Shown one piece after another: positions 11,318-20,079 of a stretch of DNA of 64,000 bases. The stretch is taken from the NCBI GenBank assembly GCA_016932075.1, contig JAFGDP010000095.1:1-64000 (forward strand), read 5' to 3'. Numbering within the stretch: the first letter of the stretch is position 1; every line of letters starts with the position of its first letter. The stretch comes from Chitinispirillaceae bacterium. Its GTDB lineage: Bacteria; Fibrobacterota; Chitinivibrionia; Chitinivibrionales; Chitinispirillaceae. Both the position numbers and the translations under genes were made by a program. Below the pieces are notes generated by a model. That model was not told where the DNA came from. It saw nothing but the letters and a program-made list of their open reading frames with translations, and ran no database searches.

Positions 11318-12190
11318 TCAGTAAAGTACCAGTTTCCCCGATGCAATGAAATCGCTGTAAATTGCCGTTTCGATTCCCTCTGCCAGATTGGAGCTTGCCC
11401 AGTCGCCGATCAGGATCTCCCCCGACTGGTTCACCGAAAGAATTCCACGGTCCAGTGCGTTCTTCAGATCGACGCTGCTGAACCATTTCTTCGCGTTAAA
11501 TCTGAGTTCCATGTGCGTAGTATCGGAAGAGGACAGAGAAAAGGTGCCCCCGCCTGCAAACTGATATGTCTTCGAAAAGGCGCGGTTCAGTTCAACGATG
11601 AAGCGGCGGGATTTTCCGTTATAGGGGAGGGTTCCGGAAAGGTAAATAGGCGCGCACACATAATGGGAATAGTCGGACCAGGAATAGCACTCTTTGGATA
11701 CGCGAAGCAGCATGCCGGTATAGTTTGCCAACGGTAAATTAATAGTTCCGAGATCCGGATAAACGTCACCCGTAAGACCGTTGAACTTGAACGGACCGCC
11801 AAGCAACGCGATACAATGAGAATCCGGAGCAAGATACCAGGGCCGGTTTCGCAGATCCGAAAGAACCTCGCGGGGGTCTTCAGAAGGGTCAAGCATGAAT
11901 TTAATTGACACGCCGGATAACACTATCCTTTCGATTGTCAGGTCAAGTCCTTCGCGGTCCTGCACAACAATGGAAGTATCATAGGCGGAGCACTCCGGCG
12001 CCTGCGCGGCTCCTTCAGCGGCCGTTTTTAGTGTGGAAAGGTTTACTTCGGCACGCACCGCCACGCTTACCGAACCACCCGGATTGCCTGCGCCTGATCC
12101 GCCGGCAAGGTCGCCAAGAGAACACTGCATGACAATCATGCCAGGTAAAACAAGAATCGCCGGGATCAGGGCTGTAGTGGGTGATCTCAT
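11318..12190 (-). CDS. Secreted lipoprotein paired with TIGR02147 gene
   Basis: A 290-residue protein with a hydrophobic signal sequence ending in a lipobox-like MIVMQC; Cys at about residue 23 would be lipidated. The mature N-terminus is Gly/Ser-rich and includes GAGNPGGSVSV. The remainder is beta-rich and carries repeated segments of the form FNGLTGDVYPDLGTINLPLA. I know similar G-NP-rich lipoproteins next to TIGR02147 genes in Fibrobacterota-like genomes; no biochemical function is established. Its start overlaps the stop of the TIGR02147 gene by 4 bp (12187-12190), so the pair is one translationally coupled unit. Confidence 0.65.
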   Translation of the reverse strand: MRSPTTALIPAILVLPGMIVMQCSLGDLAGGSGAGNPGGSVSVAVRAEVNLSTLKTAAEGAAQAPECSAYDTSIVVQDREGLDLTIERIVLSGVSIKFMLDPSEDPREVLSDLRNRPWYLAPDSHCIALLGGPFKFNGLTGDVYPDLGTINLPLANYTGMLLRVSKECYSWSDYSHYVCAPIYLSGTLPYNGKSRRFIVELNRAFSKTYQFAGGGTFSLSSSDTTHMELRFNAKKWFSSVDLKNALDRGILSVNQSGEILIGDWASSNLAEGIETAIYSDFIASGKLVLY

Positions 12191-13023
12191 GGCTTTTTCT
12201 CTTCGTTTCTTGAAAGCGGAAACATCTGCAGGTTGACCTGGAAAATTCGAGTGGCCTTGTGCTGTGTTTCGGCAAAGGCCAACAATTCTTTCCAGAACAT
12301 CTCAAGACGTTTTTTTACTTCGGCATATCCTTCGGAAGCGACACCCAGCGTCACCGAACGGATGTCCCGCTCCTCGGGAGGAAATCGTTCTATGGCTTCT
12401 CGTGCAAGGTGCAACACGTTCTTGTGATACGTGGTAACGGCAACCGATAACACTTCTGACGGTGTGCTGACGACGCGCTCGGTATGGATCCAGGCGCCGC
12501 TTTCATTTTTGCGTATGAGCCCGAGTGTTGAAAGGATTTCGATACCTTTTCTGACTTTTGCAGCAGAGACAGGTGGAATGATTTTTTCGCCTATGCGGGC
12601 GGGATCGCCGTTCGCGTCAAGATCAACCACCAGTTCCCTGATGACCGGAATGTACCAGTGCGAAAAAAGCTCGTATTGTCTTTTGTCGAGTGTCTGTATT
12701 TGCTTGTATTCCCTTGCCAGAAGCATCTGGCGGAAAAAACGATCTTTCTGGTCGTGCGTTTTGGCATGGTCAAACTCGACCATATACTCGAAGTAGCTGC
12801 GTTCCTTGCGCGAAAGCTTCAGATTCTGGGAAAGCGCATGCATGCCGGACGTTTGAATGTTGAGCTTTCTCGCCTGGATAAGCTGAAGAAAATTCGGAGA
12901 ACTTGAACCAGCTAGTTTTGCAAATGCCCTGAAAGAGAAGGATGGATTATTTTTTTTCAGAAAAGAAAAAAGATCTGTAAGATAGTGACGGTAATCAAGA
13001 TAATTATATATGTTAACATCCAT
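12187..13023 (-). CDS. TIGR02147-family protein (DUF4423-like regulator)
   Basis: A 278-residue protein beginning MDVNIYNYLDYRHYLTDLFSFLK. The N-terminal D-Y-R-x-Y-L-x-D-x-x motif, followed by FSFRAFAKLAGSSSPNFLQLI (a helix-turn-helix-like start) and NLKLSRKERSYFEYMVEFDHA, is the family signature. The family is expanded in Fibrobacterota and some Bdellovibrio-like predators and is generally regarded as putative transcriptional regulators. The C-terminal half is a helical DUF4423-type domain. It is the promoter-proximal gene of the pair with the lipoprotein and may control or be controlled by it. It lies beside a 518-bp AT-rich intergenic region. Confidence 0.8.
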   Translation of the reverse strand: MDVNIYNYLDYRHYLTDLFSFLKKNNPSFSFRAFAKLAGSSSPNFLQLIQARKLNIQTSGMHALSQNLKLSRKERSYFEYMVEFDHAKTHDQKDRFFRQMLLAREYKQIQTLDKRQYELFSHWYIPVIRELVVDLDANGDPARIGEKIIPPVSAAKVRKGIEILSTLGLIRKNESGAWIHTERVVSTPSEVLSVAVTTYHKNVLHLAREAIERFPPEERDIRSVTLGVASEGYAEVKKRLEMFWKELLAFAETQHKATRIFQVNLQMFPLSRNEEKKP

Positions 13024-13434
13024 TTTTATACATCCGGCGATTGAAGAGCAGTTTGGTCTATTAATATAAGTTAATTTGGATAAAAATACAAAATATCAAC
13101 GGATGATATTCGACAAAGATCATACAAGGTGTTGATAATAAATAAAATAATTAAATAAAAATGTAAAAAAATATTCACGTTAAAAAAATAATTATACATT
13201 ACCCATGGATTTGGGAATGCTTTTTATACGTATCAGAAAAAAGCAGACCGTAAGGGCATTTTCAAGAATAACACTATCATGAGGGTTGGCGATACAAGGC
13301 TTGCTTGCGTGGATTTCTCTTTTAAAGAAAATGGCCCCGTCTTGAAACAGAGCATTAATTTATAGACATTTTTAAATAACTGATTTCAATTAGTTATTTT
13401 AATTCAAGCACTTATGTTATTGAATGGTTGCCTT

Positions 13435-13461
13435 GCACTTCTTGTTAGGTGCTTTTTTTTT
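13435..13461 (+). terminator. Possible terminator upstream of the FlgM-like gene
   Basis: A GCAC...GTGC stem (or a longer-loop AAGCAC 13406-13411 with GTGCTT 13449-13454) is followed directly by nine T residues. It sits immediately before the sigma-28-like promoter and would insulate that promoter from upstream transcription. The stem is short, so confidence is limited. Confidence 0.4.
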
Positions 13462-13465
13462 GCAC

Positions 13466-13493
13466 TAAAGTTTCTCATGGAATCTGCCGATAA
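13466..13493 (+). promoter_or_regulatory. Sigma-28 (FliA) type promoter
   Basis: TAAAGTTT (13466-13473), 12 nt, then GCCGATAA (13486-13493). The established flagellar sigma-28 consensus is TAAAGTTT-N11-GCCGATAA, so both boxes match completely and the spacer is one base longer. The predicted start near 13500 is about 40 bp upstream of the FlgM-like ATG at 13542. Confidence 0.8.
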
Positions 13494-13541
13494 TAAAGAA
13501 GAGGAGATGGTATATTTCGCCAAACATAGAGGGATCGTGTT

Positions 13542-13802
13542 ATGAATGTCCAGGGATTCGGACATACACATCATGCCGATTCACGGCAGCACAGCGTCAC
13601 TCGGACAAAATCGTCCAAAGCCGACGCCACAAGGAGTGCTTTTTCCATTTCCGATAAAGTCGAGATTTCCTCGCAGAATTCTTCAGAGCGTTTTGAGATC
13701 ATCCAGCAGGTTAAGAAAAAGATAAAAGCCGGATACTATGCGACAGAGCCGGTCATCGAAGATCTCAGCCATGGATTCGCCAAGATTCTAAACCAGCTAT
13801 AA
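13542..13802 (+). CDS. flgM: FlgM-like anti-sigma-28 factor
   Basis: An 86-residue protein with a polar, His/Ser-rich and probably disordered N-terminus. Its C-terminal helical half reads KVEISSQNSSERFEI then VKKKIKAGYYATEPVIEDLS. The pattern (D)KVxISS...I-x-x-K-I-x-x-G-x-Y...A/L is that of the sigma-binding C-terminus of FlgM, which holds FliA inactive until the hook is finished and FlgM is exported. The near-consensus sigma-28 promoter 50 bp upstream independently supports the call. A GAGG Shine-Dalgarno precedes the ATG. No other flagellar genes lie in the window. Confidence 0.72.
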   Translation: MNVQGFGHTHHADSRQHSVTRTKSSKADATRSAFSISDKVEISSQNSSERFEIIQQVKKKIKAGYYATEPVIEDLSHGFAKILNQL

Positions 13803-13851
13803 ACCATGTAACTCCTCGTCTGGTTCCGGCCTGATACTATTTTTATTCGTA

Positions 13852-15453
13852 ATGCTCAAGTCATTACTGCATCGACTTGCCGCTTACTATCTTTCGGGAA
13901 ACCGTATCTGGCTGCCTCTGTTATGTGGCGCACTCTATTCATTTGCCCTTCCTCCGTTCAACCATGAGACTTCTACTCTATTCGCACTGTTCCCGCTTTT
14001 GAATTTCATGGTGCTGATTCCGCTGTTCGCTTTTGCTGTTCAGCGCTCTCTGAAAAGGGCGCTGCTGCATACCTACCTTTACGGCTACACCGCGGCGTTC
14101 GGCCAGTATCACTGGCTCATGTTCGACCGGGTCGAAGGGCTCTGGTTGCTGGTCATCCTCGGTCTCTTTCTCGCTTCAGCGTTTGTCGCCCTCCTGTATT
14201 GTGCGGCCGGAGCACTTTTCAGAGTGGTAGACAAGCGCATGGGCGGGGCGGGGATAATCGTGTTTCCCGCACTCTGGGTTCTCATCGATTATGCGCGATC
14301 GCTTGGCGAGCTGGCCTTTCCCTGGGCGTTTCTCGGATACTCGTTTACCCCGATTCTGCCGTTTTCGCAATTGGCCTCAGTCACTGGTGTCTGGGGATTG
14401 ACGTTTATTGCGGTTCTCGGCAATACCATGCTGTGGCAGATGGGAAAGAAGATATGTAACGGTTTTCCGTATGGGCGGGAGACCCGGTTCCTTTTCGCGT
14501 TCATCGCGGTAATCGTCCTGATCGGCGCAGCTGGATGGTATCGGATGACCCGGTATTCTCAGACTGAAGCACCCCAGAAAAAAATCGCGCTCCTGCAATC
14601 GAACATTGACCAGTTCCGGTGGAGTAATGCAATGCTCGATACCGCTTTCGCCGTCAGCGAATCGCTCGTAACGGTATCGTCACTCGATGCGCCCGACTTG
14701 ATGATCCTGCCGGAAAGCGCGCTGCTGTGTTTTGTCAGTCACCGGAGCGCCTATCAACAGCGTGTCCTTTCATGGGTCAGGCGCTCTTCAACGTCGCTCG
14801 TTTTCGGGTCGCTGGACTGGATTCGCGCGCCCCATGGCGAGCCCGTCGAAAACAGGGTATACAACGCCGCTTTTTTCGTGAAACCCGGATATTCTGAGTT
14901 TGCTCCCTATTACAAGGTAAAACTGGTGCCGTTCAGTGAGGCGCTGCCGTTTGAGGGTTTGTTTCCGATACTGTCAAGGGTCAATCTCGGAGAGGCGGAT
15001 TTTTCACGGGGCAGCGATCCGGTCGTTTTTTCAACTGAAGGCGGTATTCATATGGCACCGCTCATTTGCTACGAAAGTATTTTCCCGGAATATGTGCGGT
15101 CTCGCGCCCGGCGCGGCGTCAATCTGCTCGTGAATATCACCAATGACGGATGGTTCGGCAGATCGAGCGGACCGCGCCATCACGCCATGATGGCGCGCAT
15201 GCGCTGTATCGAAAACGGCGTGTCACTCGCCCGGTGCGCCAATTCCGGGATCAGCATGTTCGTCGATCCGGTAGGAAGGGTGCTCGGGGAGACTGGGCTG
15301 TATGAAAGAACGACATTGACACGCAACGTGCCGATTTACACCATAGCGACGATTTACCATTGTTTCGGGGACTGGTTTGTTGGGATGTGCGCGGTGTTGG
15401 CTGTATGTTTAACTGTTATTAATTTTTTCACCAGGAGACGTAATCCTTCTTGA
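13852..15453 (+). CDS. lnt: Apolipoprotein N-acyltransferase
   Basis: Inner-membrane enzyme that adds the third acyl chain to lipoproteins. It has 533 residues with about seven hydrophobic segments in the first 230 and a short C-terminal membrane helix around 505-525. Between them lies a periplasmic nitrilase domain with all three catalytic positions: Glu288 in LPESALL, a Lys in YKVKLVPFSEALPFE (residues ~354-368) and Cys406 in LICYES. The NDGWFG and RSGPRHHAMMARMRCIE elements are also typical. Lnt implies a full triacyl-lipoprotein pathway and a Gram-negative envelope, consistent with the lipoproteins predicted nearby. Confidence 0.96.
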   Translation: MLKSLLHRLAAYYLSGNRIWLPLLCGALYSFALPPFNHETSTLFALFPLLNFMVLIPLFAFAVQRSLKRALLHTYLYGYTAAFGQYHWLMFDRVEGLWLLVILGLFLASAFVALLYCAAGALFRVVDKRMGGAGIIVFPALWVLIDYARSLGELAFPWAFLGYSFTPILPFSQLASVTGVWGLTFIAVLGNTMLWQMGKKICNGFPYGRETRFLFAFIAVIVLIGAAGWYRMTRYSQTEAPQKKIALLQSNIDQFRWSNAMLDTAFAVSESLVTVSSLDAPDLMILPESALLCFVSHRSAYQQRVLSWVRRSSTSLVFGSLDWIRAPHGEPVENRVYNAAFFVKPGYSEFAPYYKVKLVPFSEALPFEGLFPILSRVNLGEADFSRGSDPVVFSTEGGIHMAPLICYESIFPEYVRSRARRGVNLLVNITNDGWFGRSSGPRHHAMMARMRCIENGVSLARCANSGISMFVDPVGRVLGETGLYERTTLTRNVPIYTIATIYHCFGDWFVGMCAVLAVCLTVINFFTRRRNPS

Positions 15454-15564
15454 TAGTGGATATGTGGAAAGCCTTTGGTTTTAAGCCTTTATCATTTTTT
15501 AAAATATAGCCATTCATCCCCGATTATTGTAAGATGTAAAAATGGAATCACGTTTTATTTATAA

Positions 15565-16338
15565 ATGACACCAATTTTTACTGTCGTAATGGCAACAAAT
15601 TCAAGAAGCAATTATAACGACATATGGAGTAAAATGTGGGGTGATGTTCAGGAGTTCGGCCCGACCCACACCCATATTCGGAGGATGCTTTTTTCTCTTG
15701 CTCGGCAGTGTGAATTTTCATCGGTTCTTGATGCCGGCTGCGGTAACGGTGTTAATATGCGTTTCTTTCTGGACCGTTTTCCTGCCATAAGCCGGATTGC
15801 CGGTTTTGATATTTCTGATGTTGCTTTAAAATCCGCAGAAAAAAAGTGCCCCGATGCCGACTTGGCGCATCTGGACATTCAGAAAGAGCGGCTTGACGCA
15901 CAATTCGATCTTGTCTACAGCTGTGATGTGCTGGAGCATATTCCAGACGACGTTGCAGCGCTTGGGAACCTTTATGCGATGACCGGGCGGTATCTTCTCG
16001 TAAGCACGCTGCAGGGCAGGATGAGGAAGTTTGAGGAAAAGATCGGGCATGTGCGCAATTACCAAAAGGGTGAACTGGAACAGAAGATTGTTGATGCAGG
16101 GTATTCTGTTAAGAGGAAAATCCAGTGGGGGTGGCCTTTTTTTTCGCCATTGTACCGGAACCTCTTAAATACAGGTTCGATGAATGATTATACGTCAAGA
16201 GGTACCGGATTGGCGCGACGCACCGCAAGTATATCGATTTATTGCCTCTTTCTATGTAATTCATCAAAAAGGGGCGATTATATCTTTGTCCTTGCCGAGA
16301 AAAGAAACTCTTCTGCATCTTTTGTAGAAGGGGGTTAG
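15565..16338 (+). CDS. Class I SAM-dependent methyltransferase
   Basis: 257 residues (249 if the ATG at 15589 is used). Motif I, VLDAGCGNG, the acidic end of beta2, and the post-motif segment DLVYSCDVLEHIPDD (beta4) are all present, as in Methyltransf_11/25-type enzymes. The substrate is unknown. It is the first gene of a same-strand block that continues into four radical SAM genes with gaps of 4-7 bp, so it probably acts in the same pathway. The C-terminal 50 residues contain a hydrophobic stretch (SIYCLFLCNS). Confidence 0.85.
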   Translation: MTPIFTVVMATNSRSNYNDIWSKMWGDVQEFGPTHTHIRRMLFSLARQCEFSSVLDAGCGNGVNMRFFLDRFPAISRIAGFDISDVALKSAEKKCPDADLAHLDIQKERLDAQFDLVYSCDVLEHIPDDVAALGNLYAMTGRYLLVSTLQGRMRKFEEKIGHVRNYQKGELEQKIVDAGYSVKRKIQWGWPFFSPLYRNLLNTGSMNDYTSRGTGLARRTASISIYCLFLCNSSKRGDYIFVLAEKRNSSASFVEGG

Positions 16339-16342
16339 AACA

Positions 16343-17422
16343 ATGGGAGTAGCGATTCTCAAATCAATTGGTTCGTTTAGTGCTGCGTTCTTGCGTCCAA
16401 GCATCATGCCTTTCGCACCCCTTTCAATAAATTACGAACCAAACAGCAGCTGCAACCTTGATTGCGTCATGTGTAATCGCGCGCGTTTTTTTGACGGGGA
16501 ATACCGGGTTGACGCGGTGACGTTTTCGCAATGGTACGATCAGGTCAAGCCCGCTTTCGTAGCGCTGCACGGTTACGGTGAGCCGCTTCTTAATACCGAC
16601 TTGTTTTCAATGCTTGCGTATGCAAAACAGCATGGTTCACGTACAACGATCACGAGTAATTTCATACTCCTCAACGGCCGAGCGGAAAAGCTCGTATCCT
16701 GTGGACTCGATCTCCTTAAAATATCACTTGATGCAACTGATGCAGAAACATACCAAGCAGTACGACGCTCTGATTCCTTCGTAACTGTGATGGAAAACAT
16801 ACGGGAACTTGTTCGAGTAAAGAGGGAGAAATCATCCGCCGTTCCGGAAATACGGATAAATTTTACCATCAGCAGGTTCAATGTACATCAGATCGGCTCA
16901 ATTATCCGGCTGGCGAGCGAGAACGGCGTGCAGTCGATCTGTTTCGCGGTACTGCTGTTCAAGGATTCCATGCTCGAAAATCGAGACAGTGTGGGTGATA
17001 TTGGCAAAAATGAATTTATCCGAATGATTGACGAGGGTATTCGAGCTGAGCGCGAGACAGGGTGTGTTACCAACCTCCGCAGTATCCGGCGTGACTTTCC
17101 CTTTCATTTATATGCATACGATAAGAATGATCCTGATGCGCGTAAAAACCGCAGGCGCTGCCTGAAACCCTGGATCACCTCGTTTGTGTCGTCGAACGGC
17201 GATGTCAAACCGTGCGACCTCCTCGGGCTTACCGGTACGGTCATGGGGAACCTTCACGAGCGACCTTTTCGAGAAATATGGAATAACGACGTTTACCGTG
17301 CTTTTCGAAATGAAATCAGATCAGGACGGCGTCCCAATCCGATATGCGCCGACTGTTTTCCGATGGGTATAAGCGACTTTTTCGAGTACCGTAACGTGAG
17401 CAAAAACTATTTAACGGAGTAA
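16343..17422 (+). CDS. Radical SAM/SPASM protein
   Basis: 359 residues. The radical SAM [4Fe-4S] motif CxxxCxxC is Cys37-Cys41-Cys44 (SSCNLDCVMCNRA). It is followed by a GEPLLN glycine-rich SAM motif and LKISLDA. The C-terminal SPASM-type cluster region contains CLKPWITSFVSSNGDVKPC, a GNLHERPFREIWNN element and a final CADC. It is a clear paralogue of the protein at 20076-21134, sharing the order YGEP/LGET, SLDA, C-x-x-PW...DG-x-V-x-PC and CFPMG/CYPIG. The substrate is unknown; no precursor peptide is adjacent. Start chosen at 16343, 4 bp after the preceding stop. Confidence 0.88.
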   Translation: MGVAILKSIGSFSAAFLRPSIMPFAPLSINYEPNSSCNLDCVMCNRARFFDGEYRVDAVTFSQWYDQVKPAFVALHGYGEPLLNTDLFSMLAYAKQHGSRTTITSNFILLNGRAEKLVSCGLDLLKISLDATDAETYQAVRRSDSFVTVMENIRELVRVKREKSSAVPEIRINFTISRFNVHQIGSIIRLASENGVQSICFAVLLFKDSMLENRDSVGDIGKNEFIRMIDEGIRAERETGCVTNLRSIRRDFPFHLYAYDKNDPDARKNRRRCLKPWITSFVSSNGDVKPCDLLGLTGTVMGNLHERPFREIWNNDVYRAFRNEIRSGRRPNPICADCFPMGISDFFEYRNVSKNYLTE

Positions 17423-17429
17423 CTGCATC

Positions 17430-18554
17430 ATGGTTTCAATGGCAACATTTCACTCACTGTTCCGCTATTGTATCTGTTCCCCGATAGCCGGACCTCCGCT
17501 ACGCGCCTCCATAACTTTGACGAACCGCTGTAACCTTCGCTGCGTTACATGCGCCACATGGAACAGGGGTGACGATTTTTCACGCGAGCTTTCAACATCC
17601 GAGTTGCTGAAGCTCATTGACGAGCTGATCGCACACGGTGTCAGGATTTTTTATTTCTTCGGAGGTGAACCGTTTTTGCACCCCGGTTTCTTTGAGATTG
17701 TTGCAAAAGTCAGCAAAGAGCACGGGCTGTTTTCTGAAACGGTGACCAATGGTACACTTTTAACCGAAGAGCGCGTCAACAATCTGTTCGATGCAGGTAT
17801 GAATAAGATCTGGGTGAGCATTGACGGGCCTCGGGAAACGCACGATTTATTACGTGGCGTACCCGGTACCCATGCAAAGGCCATGGCGGGGCTACAACGT
17901 TTGTGCAAAGAGAAACTGCGGCGGAAATCGTCCATGCTCATTGACCTTGCCGTGACGGTGTCGCATCAGAATTACCGTCAGCTGGAAGAATTGGTTGAAA
18001 GCGTTAAAGATTTGCCCCTGTTTGAGGTTAACATACGGCATATGGGTGTATTTTTTCGCGATGATATTCGAAACATTGAAACCGTGCTCGGCGTCGATTT
18101 GGGCGGTTTAAAAACACCTTTGTTCTCGTCGGGAAATGAATATCTGCTCCGTGTTGAGGATATCCCCGATCTTCGTTCTATCCTGAAAAAGTTGCAGTCA
18201 AAAAAATATCCTTTTCAACTGCATATTGAGCCTCATATTTTCACGGTGGATGACTGGAGAATTGGCAGAAAAAATGCTCATACCTGTCTTCATATATGGA
18301 CACAGCTATGTATCAATGCGAACGGAGATGTGAATCCCTGCATGTGGTGGGATGGATACGTTGTCGGTAATATTCGTGAAAAGCCGGTTATGGAACTCTG
18401 GAATAGCGAAGGTTTCCGGAATATAAGAAAAAACATTAGGCGGCTAACCGCTTGTTCAAAATGCACCTATTTTTACCTGTCGCTTCCGGAAAATTTCCGG
18501 CGGGCGCTTGCCGTGCCGCATTTCCCCTTCAAGTCGCTTTTAATTAAAAAATAG
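17430..18554 (+). CDS. Radical SAM/SPASM protein
   Basis: 374 residues. The cluster motif TNRCNLRCVTC gives Cys34, Cys38 and Cys41. The GGEPFLHP glycine-rich motif and a W-V-S-I-D-G substrate strand follow. The SPASM-type C-terminus has CLHIWTQLCINANGDVNPC, then GNIREKPVMELWNS and CSKC. It is more similar to MoaA/PqqE-like peptide- or cofactor-modifying enzymes than to its two cluster paralogues. An N-terminal extension of ~20 residues contains two extra Cys. It is in tight tandem with its neighbours (7 bp before, 1 bp after). Confidence 0.88.
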   Translation: MVSMATFHSLFRYCICSPIAGPPLRASITLTNRCNLRCVTCATWNRGDDFSRELSTSELLKLIDELIAHGVRIFYFFGGEPFLHPGFFEIVAKVSKEHGLFSETVTNGTLLTEERVNNLFDAGMNKIWVSIDGPRETHDLLRGVPGTHAKAMAGLQRLCKEKLRRKSSMLIDLAVTVSHQNYRQLEELVESVKDLPLFEVNIRHMGVFFRDDIRNIETVLGVDLGGLKTPLFSSGNEYLLRVEDIPDLRSILKKLQSKKYPFQLHIEPHIFTVDDWRIGRKNAHTCLHIWTQLCINANGDVNPCMWWDGYVVGNIREKPVMELWNSEGFRNIRKNIRRLTACSKCTYFYLSLPENFRRALAVPHFPFKSLLIKK

Positions 18555-18555
18555 T

Positions 18556-20079
18556 ATGAAGATTCTTTTCCTTTGCTCCGAAACAAAGCAACTTGGTGTC
18601 GGGTATCTTGTCAGCAGCCTGCGTAAACACGGTCACCAGGCTGCCGTTATTGTTGATCCGTTGCTATTAGATAACGAATTTGTACGCGTCGGGAAAATCA
18701 ACCGTTCAATCGCCGAGAAAAAATGGAAGGATATATGCGATTCGATACAAAAGCTGCAACCGGATCTGATCGGATTATCGGTCAATACCGCAAACATTCG
18801 CTGGGCGCTTGAAAAGGCGGCCTTGGTAAAAAGCCGGTATAATGCTCCCATCATTTTTGGCGGACCACATCCCACGATCCTGCCGGAAGAAACGCTTCAT
18901 CAAGAGGCGGTCGATATGGTGGCGATCGGGGAGGCGGAAGAGACGATCGTCGAATACGCGGAACATCCCGCCAAGACCGATATCGCCGGCATGTGGTTTA
19001 AAAAAGAAGGAACTGTCATCCGGAATCAGGTGCGTCCGCTGCGACAGAATATCGATGAATACCCCTGGCCTGCAGACGAGGCGTTCTACTGTCAGCTCCC
19101 TCCGACCTACCGATGGTATCCGGATGTACTGTCCGGTCGCGGGTGTCCATACGGATGCAGCTTCTGTTCTAATGCGTCGCGAAAAGACCTCTATGCAGCA
19201 CAGCAGGCGGGTGGCCGCTGGGTACGGCAGCGAAGCGTTGATGGCGTGATTAAGGAGCTTATGTGGCGGAAAAAAAAACATGGGTCACGGCTTTTCGATT
19301 TTAAAAACGAGGTGTTTGCAATTAATGACGACTGGCTGCGCGATTTTTCACGTGACTATCGCAGACATGTTGCGTTGCCTTTTTACTGTTACTATTCACT
19401 GAACCTTGCAGCAGTTGAGGAGCGTGTACGGTTGCTCAAGGAAGCGGGTTGTCGAGCCGTGCATTTTGGACTCCAATCAGGATCCGAATCGGTGCGACGT
19501 GAGATTTTATTCCGGCATGAGCGTAATGCGGAAGCCCTTGAAGGTGCACGGAATTGTCATAAATATGAGCTCAATTTCTCAGTTCACTGCCTGTTGGACC
19601 TTCCTCTAGAGACGCCCCGCTCGCTTCGTGAGTCAGCGTATTTTTACAATGCACTCCGTCCCTCAGATGTGAGCTGCTATTCACTGCTGTACTTCCCAGG
19701 AGCGAAGATCGTTGACATCGCGTTACGAGCCGGGATTATCGATACTAATCTTGTCGATAAGATCAAACGAGGCGAAGCCAACATGGTGCCGCGACCCCTG
19801 AGGCCGGGCCGCAGAACAAGCTATCGGCGATTCGCGCTGCTGCTTACCTCAATCCCGCTCATGCCGTCCGGAAGTATTGACTGGATACTCAAACGTCCAT
19901 GGGCGGTTTCGCTTTTTTCCCTGCTGCCGGTATCGCTGCTTCTTCCAGCGGTAAAATTCGTGACCATGTGGCGCGGGGGATGGGGGCATCTCATGCCGGC
20001 GATCATTTTCAACGAACTATATAACGTTGCGCGGCATTTTTTTACCCGTTCCGGCCTCAGAGCGTGGAGAACAGTATGA
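18556..20079 (+). CDS. B12-binding-domain radical SAM protein
   Basis: 507 residues in two domains. The N-terminal ~150 residues have the Rossmann-like cobalamin-binding fold (MKILFLCSETKQLGVGYL, LIGLSVNTANIRWALEKAA, IIFGGPHPTILPEE), but I see no DxHxxG motif; like many class B rSAM proteins it would bind B12 base-off/His-off. The radical SAM motif is GRGCPYGCSFCSN with Cys197, Cys201 and Cys204. The C-terminal ~100 residues carry a hydrophobic stretch (VSLFSLLPVSLLLPAVKF), so membrane association is possible. Class B members methylate unactivated carbons or alter lipid or sugar precursors. The stop overlaps the next ATG by 4 bp. Confidence 0.87.
   Translation: MKILFLCSETKQLGVGYLVSSLRKHGHQAAVIVDPLLLDNEFVRVGKINRSIAEKKWKDICDSIQKLQPDLIGLSVNTANIRWALEKAALVKSRYNAPIIFGGPHPTILPEETLHQEAVDMVAIGEAEETIVEYAEHPAKTDIAGMWFKKEGTVIRNQVRPLRQNIDEYPWPADEAFYCQLPPTYRWYPDVLSGRGCPYGCSFCSNASRKDLYAAQQAGGRWVRQRSVDGVIKELMWRKKKHGSRLFDFKNEVFAINDDWLRDFSRDYRRHVALPFYCYYSLNLAAVEERVRLLKEAGCRAVHFGLQSGSESVRREILFRHERNAEALEGARNCHKYELNFSVHCLLDLPLETPRSLRESAYFYNALRPSDVSCYSLLYFPGAKIVDIALRAGIIDTNLVDKIKRGEANMVPRPLRPGRRTSYRRFALLLTSIPLMPSGSIDWILKRPWAVSLFSLLPVSLLLPAVKFVTMWRGGWGHLMPAIIFNELYNVARHFFTRSGLRAWRTV

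Larger units (their letters stand above)
13024..13541. other. AT-rich intergenic region between divergent units
   Basis: 518 bp between the TIGR02147 start and the FlgM-like gene. The first ~200 bp are very A+T-rich, consistent with a promoter region for the TIGR02147/lipoprotein pair. It also contains a hairpin AAATAACT/AGTTATTT (13374-13399), a weak GCAC/GTGC hairpin followed by nine T (13435-13461), and the sigma-28-like promoter at 13466-13493. A 25-codon open frame from 13205 has no convincing ribosome-binding site and is not called. Confidence 0.6.

Noticed and set aside
13205..13282. 25-codon open frame in the intergenic region before the FlgM-like gene
   Set aside because: No ribosome-binding site and no similarity to any known small protein; lies in an AT-rich promoter-like region.
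15462..15509. A 15-codon open frame (MWKAFGFKPLSFFKI) just upstream of the methyltransferase/radical SAM block, considered as a RiPP precursor
   Set aside because: No proper ribosome-binding site, shorter than known precursors, and such frames arise by chance in a 110-bp AT-rich gap. No leader/core pattern can be seen.
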